Source: Pezicula radicicola
Taxonomy: Eukaryota > Ascomycota > Leotiomycetes > Helotiales > Dermateaceae
NCBI GenBank assembly: GCA_003008705.1
Contig: PDUO01000011.1
Span: forward strand, 239,956 to 303,955
DNA: 64,000 nt
Direction of reading: 5' to 3'
Under the pieces are notes generated by a model. That model made no database searches. It was not told the origin of the DNA and saw only the letters and a list, made by a program, of their open reading frames with translations. A program made the translations under genes and the position numbers. Positions 1 through 9,858 of this stretch are shown here, in pieces. Positions within the stretch are counted from its first letter, which is position 1. Each line of letters begins with the position of its first letter.

Positions 1-250
1 GAGCGAGAGGAGGAGATAAACTGAAAAGCTCCGGCTGGTAGCGCATTTGATTGGAGTGAATCCAGAAAAATAATATCACTTCTCTATCAGAAACTTCTTT
101 GGGACTGCTGCAGCACTACCGCATTTGTATGGTGGATGATGTATGATGCGCCGCAATATTGAGCCTCTGATAGGTAGATTGGCGATTTGATAGCGTGGGG
201 AAGATGGCGATAGGTGAGATGAGGTGGGGTCAGGAAGGAAGATGCTCACC

Positions 251-470
251 TGGATCTATAGATTTTGGTAGTCGACGACGAGACACGAGCAGCAATGGGG
301 AGAGAAGTGTCACGGCGTGCTGGGAGAAGGAGAGAAAGTTTGGAAAATGGGCAGGATGTGTGGGCTTTTAAGGGCTCTGGAAGGAGTGTGACTTGCGAGA
401 CGAAACGAGAGGAAAGAGCGCGGGGTGGATTTTCTTTCGAGGACGCTAGGAAGATGCAGCAAGCTCCCAT
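251..470 (-). CDS. Possible first coding exon of a gene leaving the window on the left
   Basis: A minus-strand open frame starts with ATG at 470. It runs to a good splice donor (CCAG then GTGAGC) whose GT lies just below position 251. The encoded 74 residues are rich in Ser, Arg and Leu and poor in acidic residues, which would suit a mitochondrial presequence. An acceptor near 151 (CTATCAG) keeps the frame open for only about 35 further codons, to a TGA near 67. I therefore could not build a convincing protein, and I recognise no family. This may equally be untranslated leader or chance. Confidence 0.18.
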
Positions 471-540
471 TGTTGGCTGGCTTCTGCGGCCCTCTCCGAC
501 TCACACGATAATCAATATTTGAATTTCACAGTCCTGCGCC

Positions 541-2156
541 GAGAGCGGCGAATTCTGGGAGTGACTAGGTGACAAGGAACGAGTTCATGCGGCGGTTATG
601 TATGTACGCAAGGACTTTATTACCAGGTAGAGGACAAAGACTGAGAGAAAGTTGGCTGCCTTCGCTACTGTATTCCTCTACGACGTCCTCCTCCCCTTCC
701 AGCGTTACCTCGCACAGCCAAGCACCCCTCCATCAGTTGCACGGCATATCATCTCTTGACTATCTCTTGACATGTTGCACGTCAAGGTAAAAAAGACATG
801 TGCATTTTCGCCCCAATTTTGTGACGACGTATGATTGCAGCATGCGTGTGCTGTTCATCATAGCTGCGACAGGAAGAGAGCCAACGCCTCCCTCCTTCGC
901 AAGTTCGCCCGGCCATTCCATGCCAGACACAGACACGACCCAGCTTATGACTTTTCTCCAAGACTAGTACCAGGATTCAAGAAGCACCCCACATTCATGG
1001 CCCTGCATATGGGGCATTGGAGCAGCAGGCTGCATCAGCAAAACATCTCAAAGGTCGTCGCACATGCATCTCTCGCCGAATCAGCATCGGCACATTTCAC
1101 TGTTTGCAGAAAAATTAAAAAAAAATTGTGAAAAAGAAGGATGTCCGAGGCAGATGTTGCCATCATCGTCCAGCCTGGTCCTAACCTTATTACTCTGGGA
1201 GGCTGCTCATTGGCTCGAGCTCATCTAGCAGGGTCGGCATGTCAAGGGTGGCCCTTGTTGGTCCATCTGGCGTTTTTGCACGCGGAGTCGTCGTCCAGGC
1301 TCCGGTCTCGCAGCGAAATGGTGATCCACCAAGTGCAAAAGGAGTAATGGCAGGTGCTTGAGTGGCTGGCAGCAGACGGGATATATCGTCCCCGCCAAGT
1401 GCTCGTGTCCTTGGGCGGAATTGCTCGCCGTATGTACAAAAACGTAGAGAAAATGACAAACTGCTTCTGCTCAAGATATGAAAAAGCAACGTCCAGATTG
1501 GCCACGATTAAGGAACAAGGAGAGGGGTAAAGGGCAAAAGTAAGCTCCCCCTGCCAAAAGCCAAATCGCACGTTCAATGCCCCGGCAGGCAATGCATTTG
1601 GATAAAGCCACACCCTGGGCGGTCCAAGTACGGCACGCAAGTACTTTCGTAAATACGGTAAGCAGGCCAATGTTTTTTTTTTCTCAGCCGCCGGAAGAGG
1701 CCAGGTTGGTTTCGGGAAAAGTCGTGTGCTCATTACATGTCTTACGTAGCACAATTATGTTGTATGAAATGCGAAGTCGGTGAAGGAGAAAGGCTGGAAG
1801 ATCAAAGGTTCAAACTGAATACCTCCGAGTCACTACAATACTACAGAACTTTGAATTACCATGCAGAGAAAGACGTTTATTTTGCTAATGACCAATAAAG
1901 ACCATGGTTTTGTAAGCTCACGGAAGGCGGTGTCGAGGTGCAGAAAGCTTGGTAAAGCCATAAGCCAAGCCTGTCATTGGCAAGTAGCAAATATGCATGC
2001 GTATGATTCAAGAACTAGAAGTCAAAAGCCAGAGGTTTGTGCAGAAGCTGTTCAGAGCAAGGTCTTCCTCGTAAATGCCATACTACTAATTGGCAACTTA
2101 GGTTTCCGAGTGAGTTACCCAATCAACCAAGTCACCTAAGTTAAGTGAGTTCTAGA
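541..2156. other. Intergenic, no supported gene
   Basis: Several open frames of 60-170 codons overlap one another on both strands. None shows a recognisable domain or a splice pattern leading to a longer protein. A poly-A/poly-T tract lies near 1115 and a run of T near 1673. I see nothing else until the transposon end at 2159. Confidence 0.5.
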
Positions 2157-2158
2157 TA

Positions 2159-2192
2159 CGAAGGGTAGATTTTTTAGACTTGAGCCTGGTCC
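2159..2192 (+). repeat. Left terminal inverted repeat of the Tc1/mariner element
   Basis: This 34-bp sequence is preceded by the TA target duplicate. It matches the reverse complement of 3645-3678 at 33 of 34 positions; the single difference is a T here against a G in the right copy, at position 22 of the repeat. Confidence 0.93.
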
Positions 2193-2277
2193 AAGCGTTT
2201 TTAATCATGTGACTACTCTCGAAACACCAAAATCTTGAATAATATATGCAACTGTAATTACTATTACAGCAACAATA

Positions 2278-3570
2278 ATGGCTCAAAAACGCCCCCATAT
2301 TGACGACATTGACAAGGGAGCCTTCCTTGGCCGTATAGATGATGGAGACGAAATTATACCTGCAGCAAAGAGAGCTAAGATCAATATAAAGTCAGCTCGA
2401 CGAATTAAGAAGCACTCCGACGAAATACTAGTCTTTAATGATAGCCACGACCTCCCCCTCCCATCGATGCGCGAGCGTATAGCTCTTAAACCGAAGCCAG
2501 CAAAGCCACATATACTATCAGAGACTACTGGGAATCAATTAAAGGATGCTATTGAGCAGGATCGACAACATCGTGAGATGGGGCAGTATGAGGTAGCACA
2601 AGAGCTTGGTATTAAGGCTTCAAAATCAACGATTCGGAAAGAGATGAAGGCACGCCATGTTAATCGAGTCAAATCTACAAAGAAACTCTCCCTTACACCT
2701 ATACAAGAGGCCCAACGCTATGAGATTGCACTCTCACGGAAGGATTGGACAATAGATGACTGGAAGAGGGTTGTGTTTACAGATGAGGCTGCTATTCTAG
2801 TTGGGGAACACCGGGGCAAGAACTTAATATCACGAACGCCAGCTGATGTATATGAGGAAGACTGCATTACAGTCCGGTATAATAACTATAGCGAGGCTAT
2901 ATTCTGGGGCTCTTTTTCGTACGATTATAAAGGACCTTGCCATATCTACCATTCTGAAACACCTGAAGAGAAAGCAAAATACCAGGGTATTATGGACCGA
3001 TATAATGCAGTTCTTCTACCACAGAAAGAGGCAGAGTGGGCCCGTTTACAAGCTACTGATGTTCTTAAATGGCAGACACTTAAAAGAAAGAAGCCAGGAA
3101 AGCCTGCTACTTGGGAGGTGTTTTGGAAGAAAGCAATGATGAAGAGGGAAAAAGGCAAGGGAGGGATTGACTATATGAGATATCATCAAGAGGTTGTTGT
3201 ACCTCTCCTTATTCCCTTCATGGATAGGCTTAATTCGATGGATCAACCTCCTTTTATTCTTCAACAAGATGGAGCCCCATCCCACACTAGTCAGTATACC
3301 TCCTTATTATTCGAACAGAAAGGCTATCTACTTCATGAACACCCTGGAAATTCACCTGAAATGAATGCAATTGAGCATGCTTGGATGCCAATGAGGATAG
3401 CTATTACAAATGTATGGAATCGGCCTCATACAATAGAATGGACAGAAAGGGCATGGCATGCTGAATGGGATAAGATATCTCAGGATACAATAAGGGGATG
3501 GGTATATAGGCAAATGGAGATTAATCAGAGGATATTAGATGATGAGGGGGGCAATAAATTCCATGGATAG
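2278..3570 (+). CDS. Tc1/mariner-family DD34E transposase, 430 aa
   Basis: This transposase would cut and rejoin its own element at the inverted repeats on either side. Residues about 82-135 form a helix-turn-helix-like DNA-binding region, with a basic stretch (AAKRAK, residues 29-34) ahead of it that could serve nuclear import. The catalytic triad is visible: Asp169 in VFTDEA, Asp331 in QQDGAPSHTS, and Glu366 in SPEMNAIEHAW. Exactly 34 residues lie between the last two, the DD34E pattern of the Tc1 branch. The spacing from the first to the second Asp is about 160 residues, longer than the roughly 90 usual in the family. The extra segment (about 240-300) is Lys/Glu-rich. There is no intron, frameshift or internal stop. 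The family call is secure; the exact fungal subfamily is not. Confidence 0.92.
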   Translation: MAQKRPHIDDIDKGAFLGRIDDGDEIIPAAKRAKINIKSARRIKKHSDEILVFNDSHDLPLPSMRERIALKPKPAKPHILSETTGNQLKDAIEQDRQHREMGQYEVAQELGIKASKSTIRKEMKARHVNRVKSTKKLSLTPIQEAQRYEIALSRKDWTIDDWKRVVFTDEAAILVGEHRGKNLISRTPADVYEEDCITVRYNNYSEAIFWGSFSYDYKGPCHIYHSETPEEKAKYQGIMDRYNAVLLPQKEAEWARLQATDVLKWQTLKRKKPGKPATWEVFWKKAMMKREKGKGGIDYMRYHQEVVVPLLIPFMDRLNSMDQPPFILQQDGAPSHTSQYTSLLFEQKGYLLHEHPGNSPEMNAIEHAWMPMRIAITNVWNRPHTIEWTERAWHAEWDKISQDTIRGWVYRQMEINQRILDDEGGNKFHG

Positions 3571-3644
3571 AGCTCTTATTATAGCTATAATAGCTATTTC
3601 TAATAGTAGTAAAAATTGAGGCTTTTGATAATATTTTAGTGCAC

Positions 3645-3678
3645 GGACCAGGCTCACGTCTAAAAAATCTACCCTTCG
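3645..3678 (-). repeat. Right terminal inverted repeat of the Tc1/mariner element
   Basis: This 34-bp sequence is followed by the TA target duplicate at 3679-3680. Its reverse complement starts CGAAGGGTAGATTTTTTAGA, like the left end. Confidence 0.93.
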
Positions 3679-3680
3679 TA

Positions 3681-4270
3681 GTTTCTGGAGAAAGAAACTA
3701 TGAGTATCTTGATGCCTGTATAGTTACTCCCCACGCTCCGTCGCTTCTTCTTATTAACAAAGTGTTAAAAGTTTATTACTAGCAGAACTCACGTGGCATT
3801 GTCCATATCAGCCTAACCCCGCAACTTAGGCTTTTGGTTTCCTACTCCCCGTGTGAGTTGATAGGTTTAGTTAACTAAATTTCAATCAAACTCGGCAGGC
3901 AATTGTAGATACTCTCTAATCCCTACAGGCAAGTCCTTATATTTGTTATATTCCTTGTAGTAGTTTAGGTGCCTAGAATGTGCACCATAAAAGTACCCTG
4001 AATTACTCTTAGCCTTATAGGAATAAGGATATTCACAATACTTTTACTGCAAAGGATGATCCTTGGATGGTTCAAAAGCCATGTCTTGATGTCAACTGGC
4101 GAGGCTTCAGCCTCGTGGAATTTTGATTCTAGCAACGAAGACTTACGAAGACTCTCCAGCAACTGCAGCAACTACAGCAACTACGTACTCATTAGAGAAC
4201 AAAGACGAATATCTTGACTAAATAACACTAAAACATATACAGCTAGCAAATTCGAGCATAACAAGCAAAA
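3681..4270. other. Intergenic between transposon and APC15
   Basis: No gene is supported. The 68-codon minus-strand frame at 3965-4171 has no recognisable feature. A short imperfect CAACTACAG-type triplet run lies at about 4155-4185. The last 100 bp presumably hold the APC15 promoter and leader, but I see no clear TATA box. Confidence 0.5.
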
Positions 4271-5418
4271 ATGGATATTCTCCCCTCCCTCGCACCCCGA
4301 GATGTACGAGCCCAACTACTTTCCTCTCAACGCGCCCCGCTAATGCCAACAAACAGTCTCATTCATTATGGTACACATCAACACACAACTCCAACAATCC
4401 ATCTCATCATGTCGAAGCATCAAACCATGCCTTCGATCACCTCGCACATAATAACAATGGGCAAAACGCAAACCCACAATCTCAGCGTAGAACTCACCAG
4501 AACGCCTCATTTCGTTCACCATTAGCACGACTACGACTCGATGAAGAATACATGGAACGTCGAAAATTGAATGTTCAGAATTATGGAAATTCTTGGATCA
4601 AGCCACCAGGTATATCTAAGTCTCTGTACCAACAGCGGGAAGAGCAACGTGAAAGAGCTGAACAAGAAGAAGCCGAGAGACGGGAGGAGGAATTGGCCCG
4701 AAATCTTGCAGCGGCCGAGGCAGAGGGCGCTATGGATGACTTGTTGCAGGGCGATGGTGCTGATGGGGAGATGGAAGAACCGCGAGATTTGGACGATGAT
4801 GTTCCGGATGCAGATGCGGATGCTACTGCTTTAGACGATGACGAGGACGATGAAGACTCGGAAGAAGAGGCAGAGAATGATTCAACTGAGGAGGTTCCAA
4901 GAGGCGTTCTAGCGGCTCGTTTACCTGATGACGTTTATAGGGAAGCTATCGCTCGTGGAGATGAGATACGAGCGGCGCGTTTTGGAGACGAAGCTGGTTC
5001 AACCATTGATGAGGAAGACCAGGCACAGATGCTGCAGGAAGAGGATTTGGTTCATGAGACAGGACCTGGACCACTGTCTATGGGCGAGGATATGGATATG
5101 GATCTAGATGCAGACCTGGATGATGATATTCCAGAGGCGGAGAGTCCTGGGGGTTACGAACATACTGACACGGACGAAGAATTAACTAGCAGTGAGGAAA
5201 GTGAGGAAGAGAGCGAATTACCGCAGCATGGCTCGCAGAGAATACAAGGGGCTTCAAGCATGGTTCGCAGCGATGGTACTCAGAGTAGTCTCGATTTAGG
5301 CCAGCGGCGAGTTCACCTGGGAAGCATGATAGAACGTGCCCATGAGGGTAGCAGCAGCCAGACTGATAGCAGCCCTGGCCATAACAGAGGGCTACACGGA
5401 CGTCGTGGTGGCCAGTAG
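4271..5418 (+). CDS. APC15: Anaphase-promoting complex subunit 15 (Apc15/Mnd2), 364 aa, one intron
   Basis: Apc15 is a small, largely disordered subunit of the APC/C ubiquitin ligase that influences Cdc20/checkpoint-complex turnover. Exons are 4271-4303 and 4357-5418. The 53-nt intron has GTACGA at the donor, GCTAATG as a likely branch site and ACAG at the acceptor. Splicing joins the 11-residue start MDILPSLAPRD to SHSLWYTS, giving the typical fungal Apc15 N-terminus. The unspliced frame from 4271 reads something unrelated, so the intron decides the protein. The core motif, ERRKLNVQNYGNSWIKPPG, follows near residues 75-95, then a Glu/Arg coiled-coil-like stretch and a long Asp/Glu-rich tail. 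The tail is longer and more acidic than in yeast Mnd2. It converges on BET1, with 216 bp between the stop codons. Confidence 0.86.
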
Positions 5419-5634
5419 ACTGGCAGTGTTTTGTTCCAGCAAGCTGTTGTGTACGATCAAGAAGATCCCAGAAAGAAAAGTAATATTAACAAGCGCAGCC
5501 ACTGTAGTGCTGCGTTCAATAAAGCGTCTATAGCACAAGTCTTCCCAAAACTCCAGCCCGAATGATGATGCATATGCTTCGTGATCCAATGTATAACACA
5601 CCCGAACAGCGACAAGCTTTCAACCTTGTCCCCT

Positions 5635-6525
5635 TCAAAAAACCCATACGTAGAAGAATAGAAAGCCCACAGCTACAAAGAAAGCCAGCCAGACCCTCCA
5701 TCCGACACCAGTTCGTTCAGCCATAACCAACATCCTATTCATCGTCCCACGAAGTCGGTGTCTTGTATTATCAAAAGAATCATTCATCTTCTCAGCCAAG
5801 GCAGAAGATTCTCGGATTTCATCACCGATAGCCATAGTCATCTGCATAACTAGTCAGCATCCCCGTCCAAATTCAAGGAAGACTATGGCCCCTTTTGAAA
5901 GAGAGTTCACTCACGTCCTTCAACTGTCTGACCTTCCCCATGATCCCCTCAACCTGTCCATCATTCTGACTCTCTAATTCATTGAGGACGGCGTCACTAT
6001 ACTGGCCCCTAATTCACAAATCCAAGTTAGCCATTCTGGTTTCATCCAGCCCAACAATTCCTGCATTAAACACAACACATACCTCGAATTTGGAGTAGCA
6101 GGTCTATAAGCAGGTCTCTCTCCACCCAAACCGCCCCCTAAACCATTTCCACCGATTGCATTCCCATTCCCGGCATATCCATACCCACCGCCATAACCAC
6201 TTCCTGGTCTACCACCGCTCGGGCTCGAACTCTGGTTTCGCGCAGCGCCACCGTTATAATTCTCGAAGAGCGCACTCCGTGGATCTCGCTGATGGAGTGA
6301 GGAACCTCCAAATCTGCTTGAAGTCAAGTCAGCGGAAACTCTTTTGTGTGACGTTGGGGCGTTTGAAACATCTGGTTGTACCATACATAGATGGCTGGAT
6401 TTAGGATAGGGGCGGTGTATCTGCAACTTCCTAGAGTTGCAAACGGCCTGTAATTATTTTTGGGCGGGATTATAATAATGGGGTGAGGAAGACCAGGAGA
6501 ACCAGCTATCCTACCTTGATGCCAT
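5635..6525 (-). CDS. BET1: Bet1-type SNARE of ER-Golgi transport, 180 aa, four exons
   Basis: Bet1 is the Qc-type SNARE on ER-to-Golgi vesicles and cis-Golgi. Exons on the minus strand run 6525-6515, 6313-6083, 6008-5915 and 5841-5635. The introns are 201, 74 and 73 nt, all GT-AG. The first exon is only 11 nt: ATG GCA TCA AG joins to A TTT, giving MASRFGGSSLHQRD. A Gly/Tyr-rich linker follows (about residues 40-70). The SNARE coil then starts near NELESQNDGQVEGIMGKVR and continues through EKMNDSFDNTR. A single C-terminal membrane segment ends the protein (WRVWLAFFVAVGFLFFYVW), as expected for a tail-anchored SNARE. Motifs and length match fungal Bet1 throughout. The only weak point is the first exon, supported by phase and by the conserved MASRF start. 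Confidence 0.92.
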
Positions 6526-7142
6526 GTTTGTTGCGAGCGCGCAGAAGGTTGCGCCCAAAGAGAGAGATGCGTTGTTAGAGTTTCGTTTGAGATGAGGCTG
6601 TTTGTTCGCTTCCGAAAAGCCAACAAATCGCTACATCACCAGACAAAGAAATTGCAATTCAAAATCTGCATTTTAATATGAACAGGCTAAAATCTTTGCC
6701 AATCTGTCATCAAGAGGGACAACATAATAGGTGGTCAGACAGGTTAGGACAGTTTCCAGGGCGTTGGTTTCACATTACGATGGTTCGGCGCACGACTAGT
6801 TTGTTGGTTCAGCCTTGCGATTGAAGACGCCGCCACTCTTTTTTGGTATCTAATTTATAGGCGCATGCATCAAAAGAGCCTCTCCCATAACCATTCTCCG
6901 CAATTCATCCATGAATCGTATGCCCAATCCTCGTAATGCATGTCATAAGAAAGCTTCGAAACAAATTTTTGTCCATGATCGAAAAATGCCTCCCCAGGGT
7001 GTTGTGATGCAAAAAGAAAGAATATCCAGTCGAAGATAGTGTTCCACTCTGCCTATCAATTGACTGACAAAGTCCAGCGAATGTGTATTGTCCAAGGTTC
7101 GCAGCTGCCAGCACATCCAGACAGATCCTATCTTCAGCCAGC
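6526..7142. other. Intergenic between BET1 and CHZ1
   Basis: This holds the BET1 upstream region and the CHZ1 3-prime flank. Short overlapping frames occur, but none has recognisable content. I see no RNA gene or repeat. Confidence 0.5.
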
Positions 7143-7615
7143 TTATTCCTCCATCGCATCATCATTAGGAGCTACGAAGTCATCATCTTCGTCCTCCTCA
7201 TCGTCCTCCTCTGGGAGATCCTGAGCAGCCTTAGCGAAGTCGATTTGACGACCACGAGTGCGTCGGCCATCTTGTATGATGTTGTCGGTGTCGATCTCCT
7301 CCATGTTATCCTCATCAGGCTCATCGGCTATCAATTATGTTAACAACGCTTCGTTGCGTTTGCTGTAGAGATTGGTTCTTACCTGTTGGCTCATCCTAGG
7401 GAATTTGTTAGCCTAAAGCGCATGACGAAAAGGTCAAGCACCTGTCAGTGCTTTTAAGCACAACATACCTCGTTGATTTCCTCGTCACTGGAGCTATCAC
7501 CCTCGTCCATGCTTACATCTTGCGCCTCAGTGGCCTTGCCCTTTCCCTTGTCGGCAGCAGTCTCAACGGCGGCACCGTTGTCCTGCTTGAGGGTAGATGT
7601 GTTTGAGTCAGACAT
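7143..7615 (-). CDS. CHZ1: Histone H2A.Z-H2B chaperone Chz1, 114 aa, with a 13-nt internal exon
   Basis: Chz1 carries H2A.Z-H2B dimers in the nucleus for SWR1-dependent deposition. Exons on the minus strand are 7615-7469, 7395-7383 and 7327-7143. The introns are 73 nt and 55 nt. The 13-nt middle exon (GATGAGCCAACAG) is flanked by CTAG and GTAAGA; it joins the chain as DEINE-DEPTA-DEPDED in one frame. The N-terminus is acidic and Ser-rich (VSMDEGDSSSDEEINE). The diagnostic CHZ motif follows as GRRTRGRQIDFAKAAQDLP, near residues 75-93, and a Glu/Asp-rich tail closes the protein. Length and motif order fit fungal Chz1. An automatic model that skips the microexon would lose only a few acidic residues but could also shift the frame. 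Confidence 0.9.
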
Positions 7616-8227
7616 CTTCACTTGGATTCGAAGTAGAGCGGTTGAGAGGTTTTGTTTGTGAGTGTTTTGTGGAGGGTGTTTGCGAAAAAAAGTGGTTGCT
7701 TTTTACCTATGAGACTGAGGTTGAAAAGTAAAGAGAGCCTTCTGAGTCGCGATCGGTTGCGCGAAGCAACCACCAAACGGCGCGTAGAATCAGTTCCGAC
7801 TTTCGCACGCTCCAAAATTGCCTCTGACCAATCACCGTTCACAGAAACTGGTGAAAGACGTCTAGTTATTGGCGCCTTGTATTTTAGGGCTAAGCGCATA
7901 CGCACCAACGACTTCCAACAGGCCCAGGCCTGAGAGGGGTTGAGTCTAGGTATGTTTTCTTATCAAAGACTCGTACATAATGAATTGTGAGGTATTGCAT
8001 AAGTTAGTACCTATGTAATACTGAAAGGAAATGGTAAAGCAAATTATGACATGCTACATAATATCATATGATGATAATGCCTAGTGCTCATTGCATATCA
8101 CTTGGGAATGCTTTAAACAAGCAATAGGGGTGGATTTGTACACTCGATGGGTACGGACTGCATTCTTCAAGAAGTTGATTAAACTACTTCTTAGGTACAC
8201 GAAGAGTTTTGTTTAGTCTGCGCACAA
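7616..8227. other. Intergenic between CHZ1 and EMC10
   Basis: This is the CHZ1 promoter side plus AT-rich spacer near 7960-8150. Opposing frames at 7618-7908 and 7652-7933 overlap each other and show no domain. No repeat or RNA gene was seen. Confidence 0.5.
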
Positions 8228-8918
8228 TTATTCACCACCACCTCCTGAAGTCATAACCAACATAAGAAGTCCCAGAGCAACCCACCAATATCTGTTGTTG
8301 CGTCAGTAGGTTTTCAGAATACTTAAACGAGCAGACTTACTTCTGTAACATCGTCTTCTCTGGCACAGGCTGCTCTAGCTTTCCTTCGGGGCTCAATATA
8401 ACAGGTCTATTTAGTTCTGGTTGCTTGCCCTTGCTACTCTTCAACACCTTGACCTTTGGCCCGAAATCTCTTGTCTGCCCAGCATCAATTTTCCCACTCT
8501 TACAAGCAACTCCTAAAATCGCTCCTTGCGGATCCAAGGACAACACAAATGTTGGTGCATAACCCTTGCTGAAGCTCTCCACTGAGGTAATCGTTGTCGA
8601 GGATTTCCATGTCGAGGTTGAGGCATCACTGCAGCTAATTAGTCTCTACTCTGCAACACCAAGCCTTCTATACAAATTTACTTACTATATACCTATGCGC
8701 ACAAGCTTATTCTTTGGTGAGAGTTCAGGTGCTTCAAATGATACGAGTTCCGCTTGCAGTGTGGAAGGGTTGTATTCTATCTCAACTAGAGGGCTTGCAG
8801 GTGTTTCTACAGTGCTGACTGGTTGGATATAAACCGTCGCGCGATCGATTAGATCAGACGATGCCTGAACTGCGACTAATTGAACCCAGAGGGCGAAGAG
8901 CAGGCTGAGGAGCTTCAT
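8228..8918 (-). CDS. EMC10: ER membrane protein complex subunit 10, 194 aa, three exons
   Basis: EMC10 is the mostly lumenal subunit of the ER membrane complex, which inserts tail-anchored and multipass proteins. Exons on the minus strand are 8918-8686, 8628-8341 and 8291-8228, with introns of 57 and 49 nt. The first donor is GTAAGTA, two bases into a codon, and the acceptor is CTGCAG; only this pairing gives the continuous IGIYDASTSTWKSSTT. A signal peptide is clear (MKLLSLLFALWVQLVAVQA). A beta-rich lumenal domain follows. The last exon encodes the C-terminal membrane segment YWWVALGLLMLVMTSGGGGE, the family hallmark, which would be lost if the second intron were read through. Length is normal for fungal EMC10. 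Confidence 0.9.
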
Positions 8919-9081
8919 TTTGGGGTATGGGTTGTGATAGCACCTACTTCGTAAGCACTCAATGAAGCGCGGTCTTCAGGCCAGCAATCACGCTAATAAC
9001 GAGGCTGAAGGCGTCAGCCTCGTTGGCTAGGTTGGTACTGAGCTCAACCTGAACGATACAACAGTCTATGGTATTTGGACT
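8919..9081. other. EMC10 upstream region
   Basis: About 160 bp separate the EMC10 start from the small inverted-repeat element beginning at 9082. No obvious TATA box was seen. Confidence 0.4.
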
Positions 9082-9417
9082 ACCGTACAAATTGCTTTAT
9101 AAGACATCGTTTTAAATCGCTATCTATTAAGATATAAGAGATAGATTCGAATAACTCACTTGATTTGAGTAACCTACTTAATTTGAGTAGCTCACTGGAT
9201 TCGAATAACTCACTTGATTTGAGTAACCTACTTGATTTGAGTAACCTACTTANCTCACTTGATTTGAGTAACCTACTTGATTTGAGTAACCTACTTAATT
9301 TGGGTAGCTCACTTGATTCGAATAGCTCACTTGATTTGAGTAACCTACTTGATTCGAGTGGCTCACTTTATATATAGCTCTAACCAAAAAGATCTCTTAT
9401 AAAGCAATTTGTATGGT
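9082..9417. mobile_element. MITE-like element with internal 18-bp minisatellite
   Basis: A 336-bp element is bounded by 22-bp inverted repeats that match at 21 of 22 positions. Both begin ACC and share TACAAATTGCTTTATAAG (left 9082-9103, right 9396-9417). The interior is almost wholly an 18-bp tandem array. It encodes no transposase, so a non-autonomous element is the natural reading. Relatives with the core TTGCTTTGTAAGAG occur at 17889 and 18783. No convincing target duplication is visible, so the exact ends are uncertain by a few bases. Confidence 0.7.
9144..9368 (+). repeat. 18-bp minisatellite, 12 full units plus one half unit
   Basis: Units follow the pattern GATTTGAGTAACCTACTT, alternating with GATTCGAATAGCTCACTT. 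Most copies differ at one to four positions. One unit is cut to nine bases and contains the only ambiguous base in the window (N at 9253). This probably marks an assembly join inside the array, so the true copy number may be higher. Confidence 0.92.
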
Positions 9418-9858
9418 CGCAAACGTCGTTTCAAAATTTGAGGTTTTATTTACGATAGCCAAAATATGTACTAACCGCCACTAATTTGTAGTACCACTAT
9501 CGACTTTCCCGTTGCCTGTACTGAGTACCTTCCGTAGTTTCGTACTTGGTGCTCGAAGCAGCCTCCAACTTCTGCGAAGCTGTATCATAGGTACTCTATA
9601 GCCCTTCAACTCCATGAGCATCATTCGTGATGCAAAATCTCTTCGGCCTATATCATGCTTGTAGTATCCCACAGATGCCTGCAAGGCAACACGCCTTTGA
9701 AATCGCTCACATAGCCATGTAATCATTCCCCAATAGACCCCAACGCCTTACCTTTTACCAATGCTGCCATGCATAGATAACTCAAATATAAAATATGCCC
9801 AGACCCAGGGTATAATTCTCGCTCTTAGTCTTGCCGATCCATCGTAACGCGTGTTGTC
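9418..9858. other. Intergenic between MITE and PHO80-like gene
   Basis: This is the 3-prime flank of the cyclin gene. An 81-codon minus-strand frame at 9481-9726 has no recognisable feature. Nothing else was seen. Confidence 0.4.

Larger units (their letters stand above)
2159..3678 (+). mobile_element. Tc1/mariner-type DNA transposon, apparently complete
   Basis: The element is 1520 bp long. It begins CGAAGGGTAGATTTTTTAGA and ends with the reverse complement. The two 34-bp termini (2159-2192 and 3645-3678) differ at one base only. A TA dinucleotide flanks each side (2157-2158 and 3679-3680), which is the expected Tc1/mariner target duplication. A single uninterrupted transposase gene fills the interior, about 85 bp from the left repeat and about 75 bp from the right one. 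Near-identical ends, a clean TA duplication and an open transposase together suggest a young and possibly autonomous copy. Whether it is active cannot be judged from one copy. Confidence 0.93.

Noticed and set aside
1242..1754. 170-codon minus-strand frame
   Set aside because: No domain and no splice extension. It overlaps several other frames of similar length in a GC-mixed spacer, so chance is the better explanation.
9165..9377. 70-codon frame reading Ser-Leu-Asp-Leu-Ser-Asn repeats
   Set aside because: It is simply the 18-bp minisatellite read in one frame; the period is a multiple of three, so it stays open.
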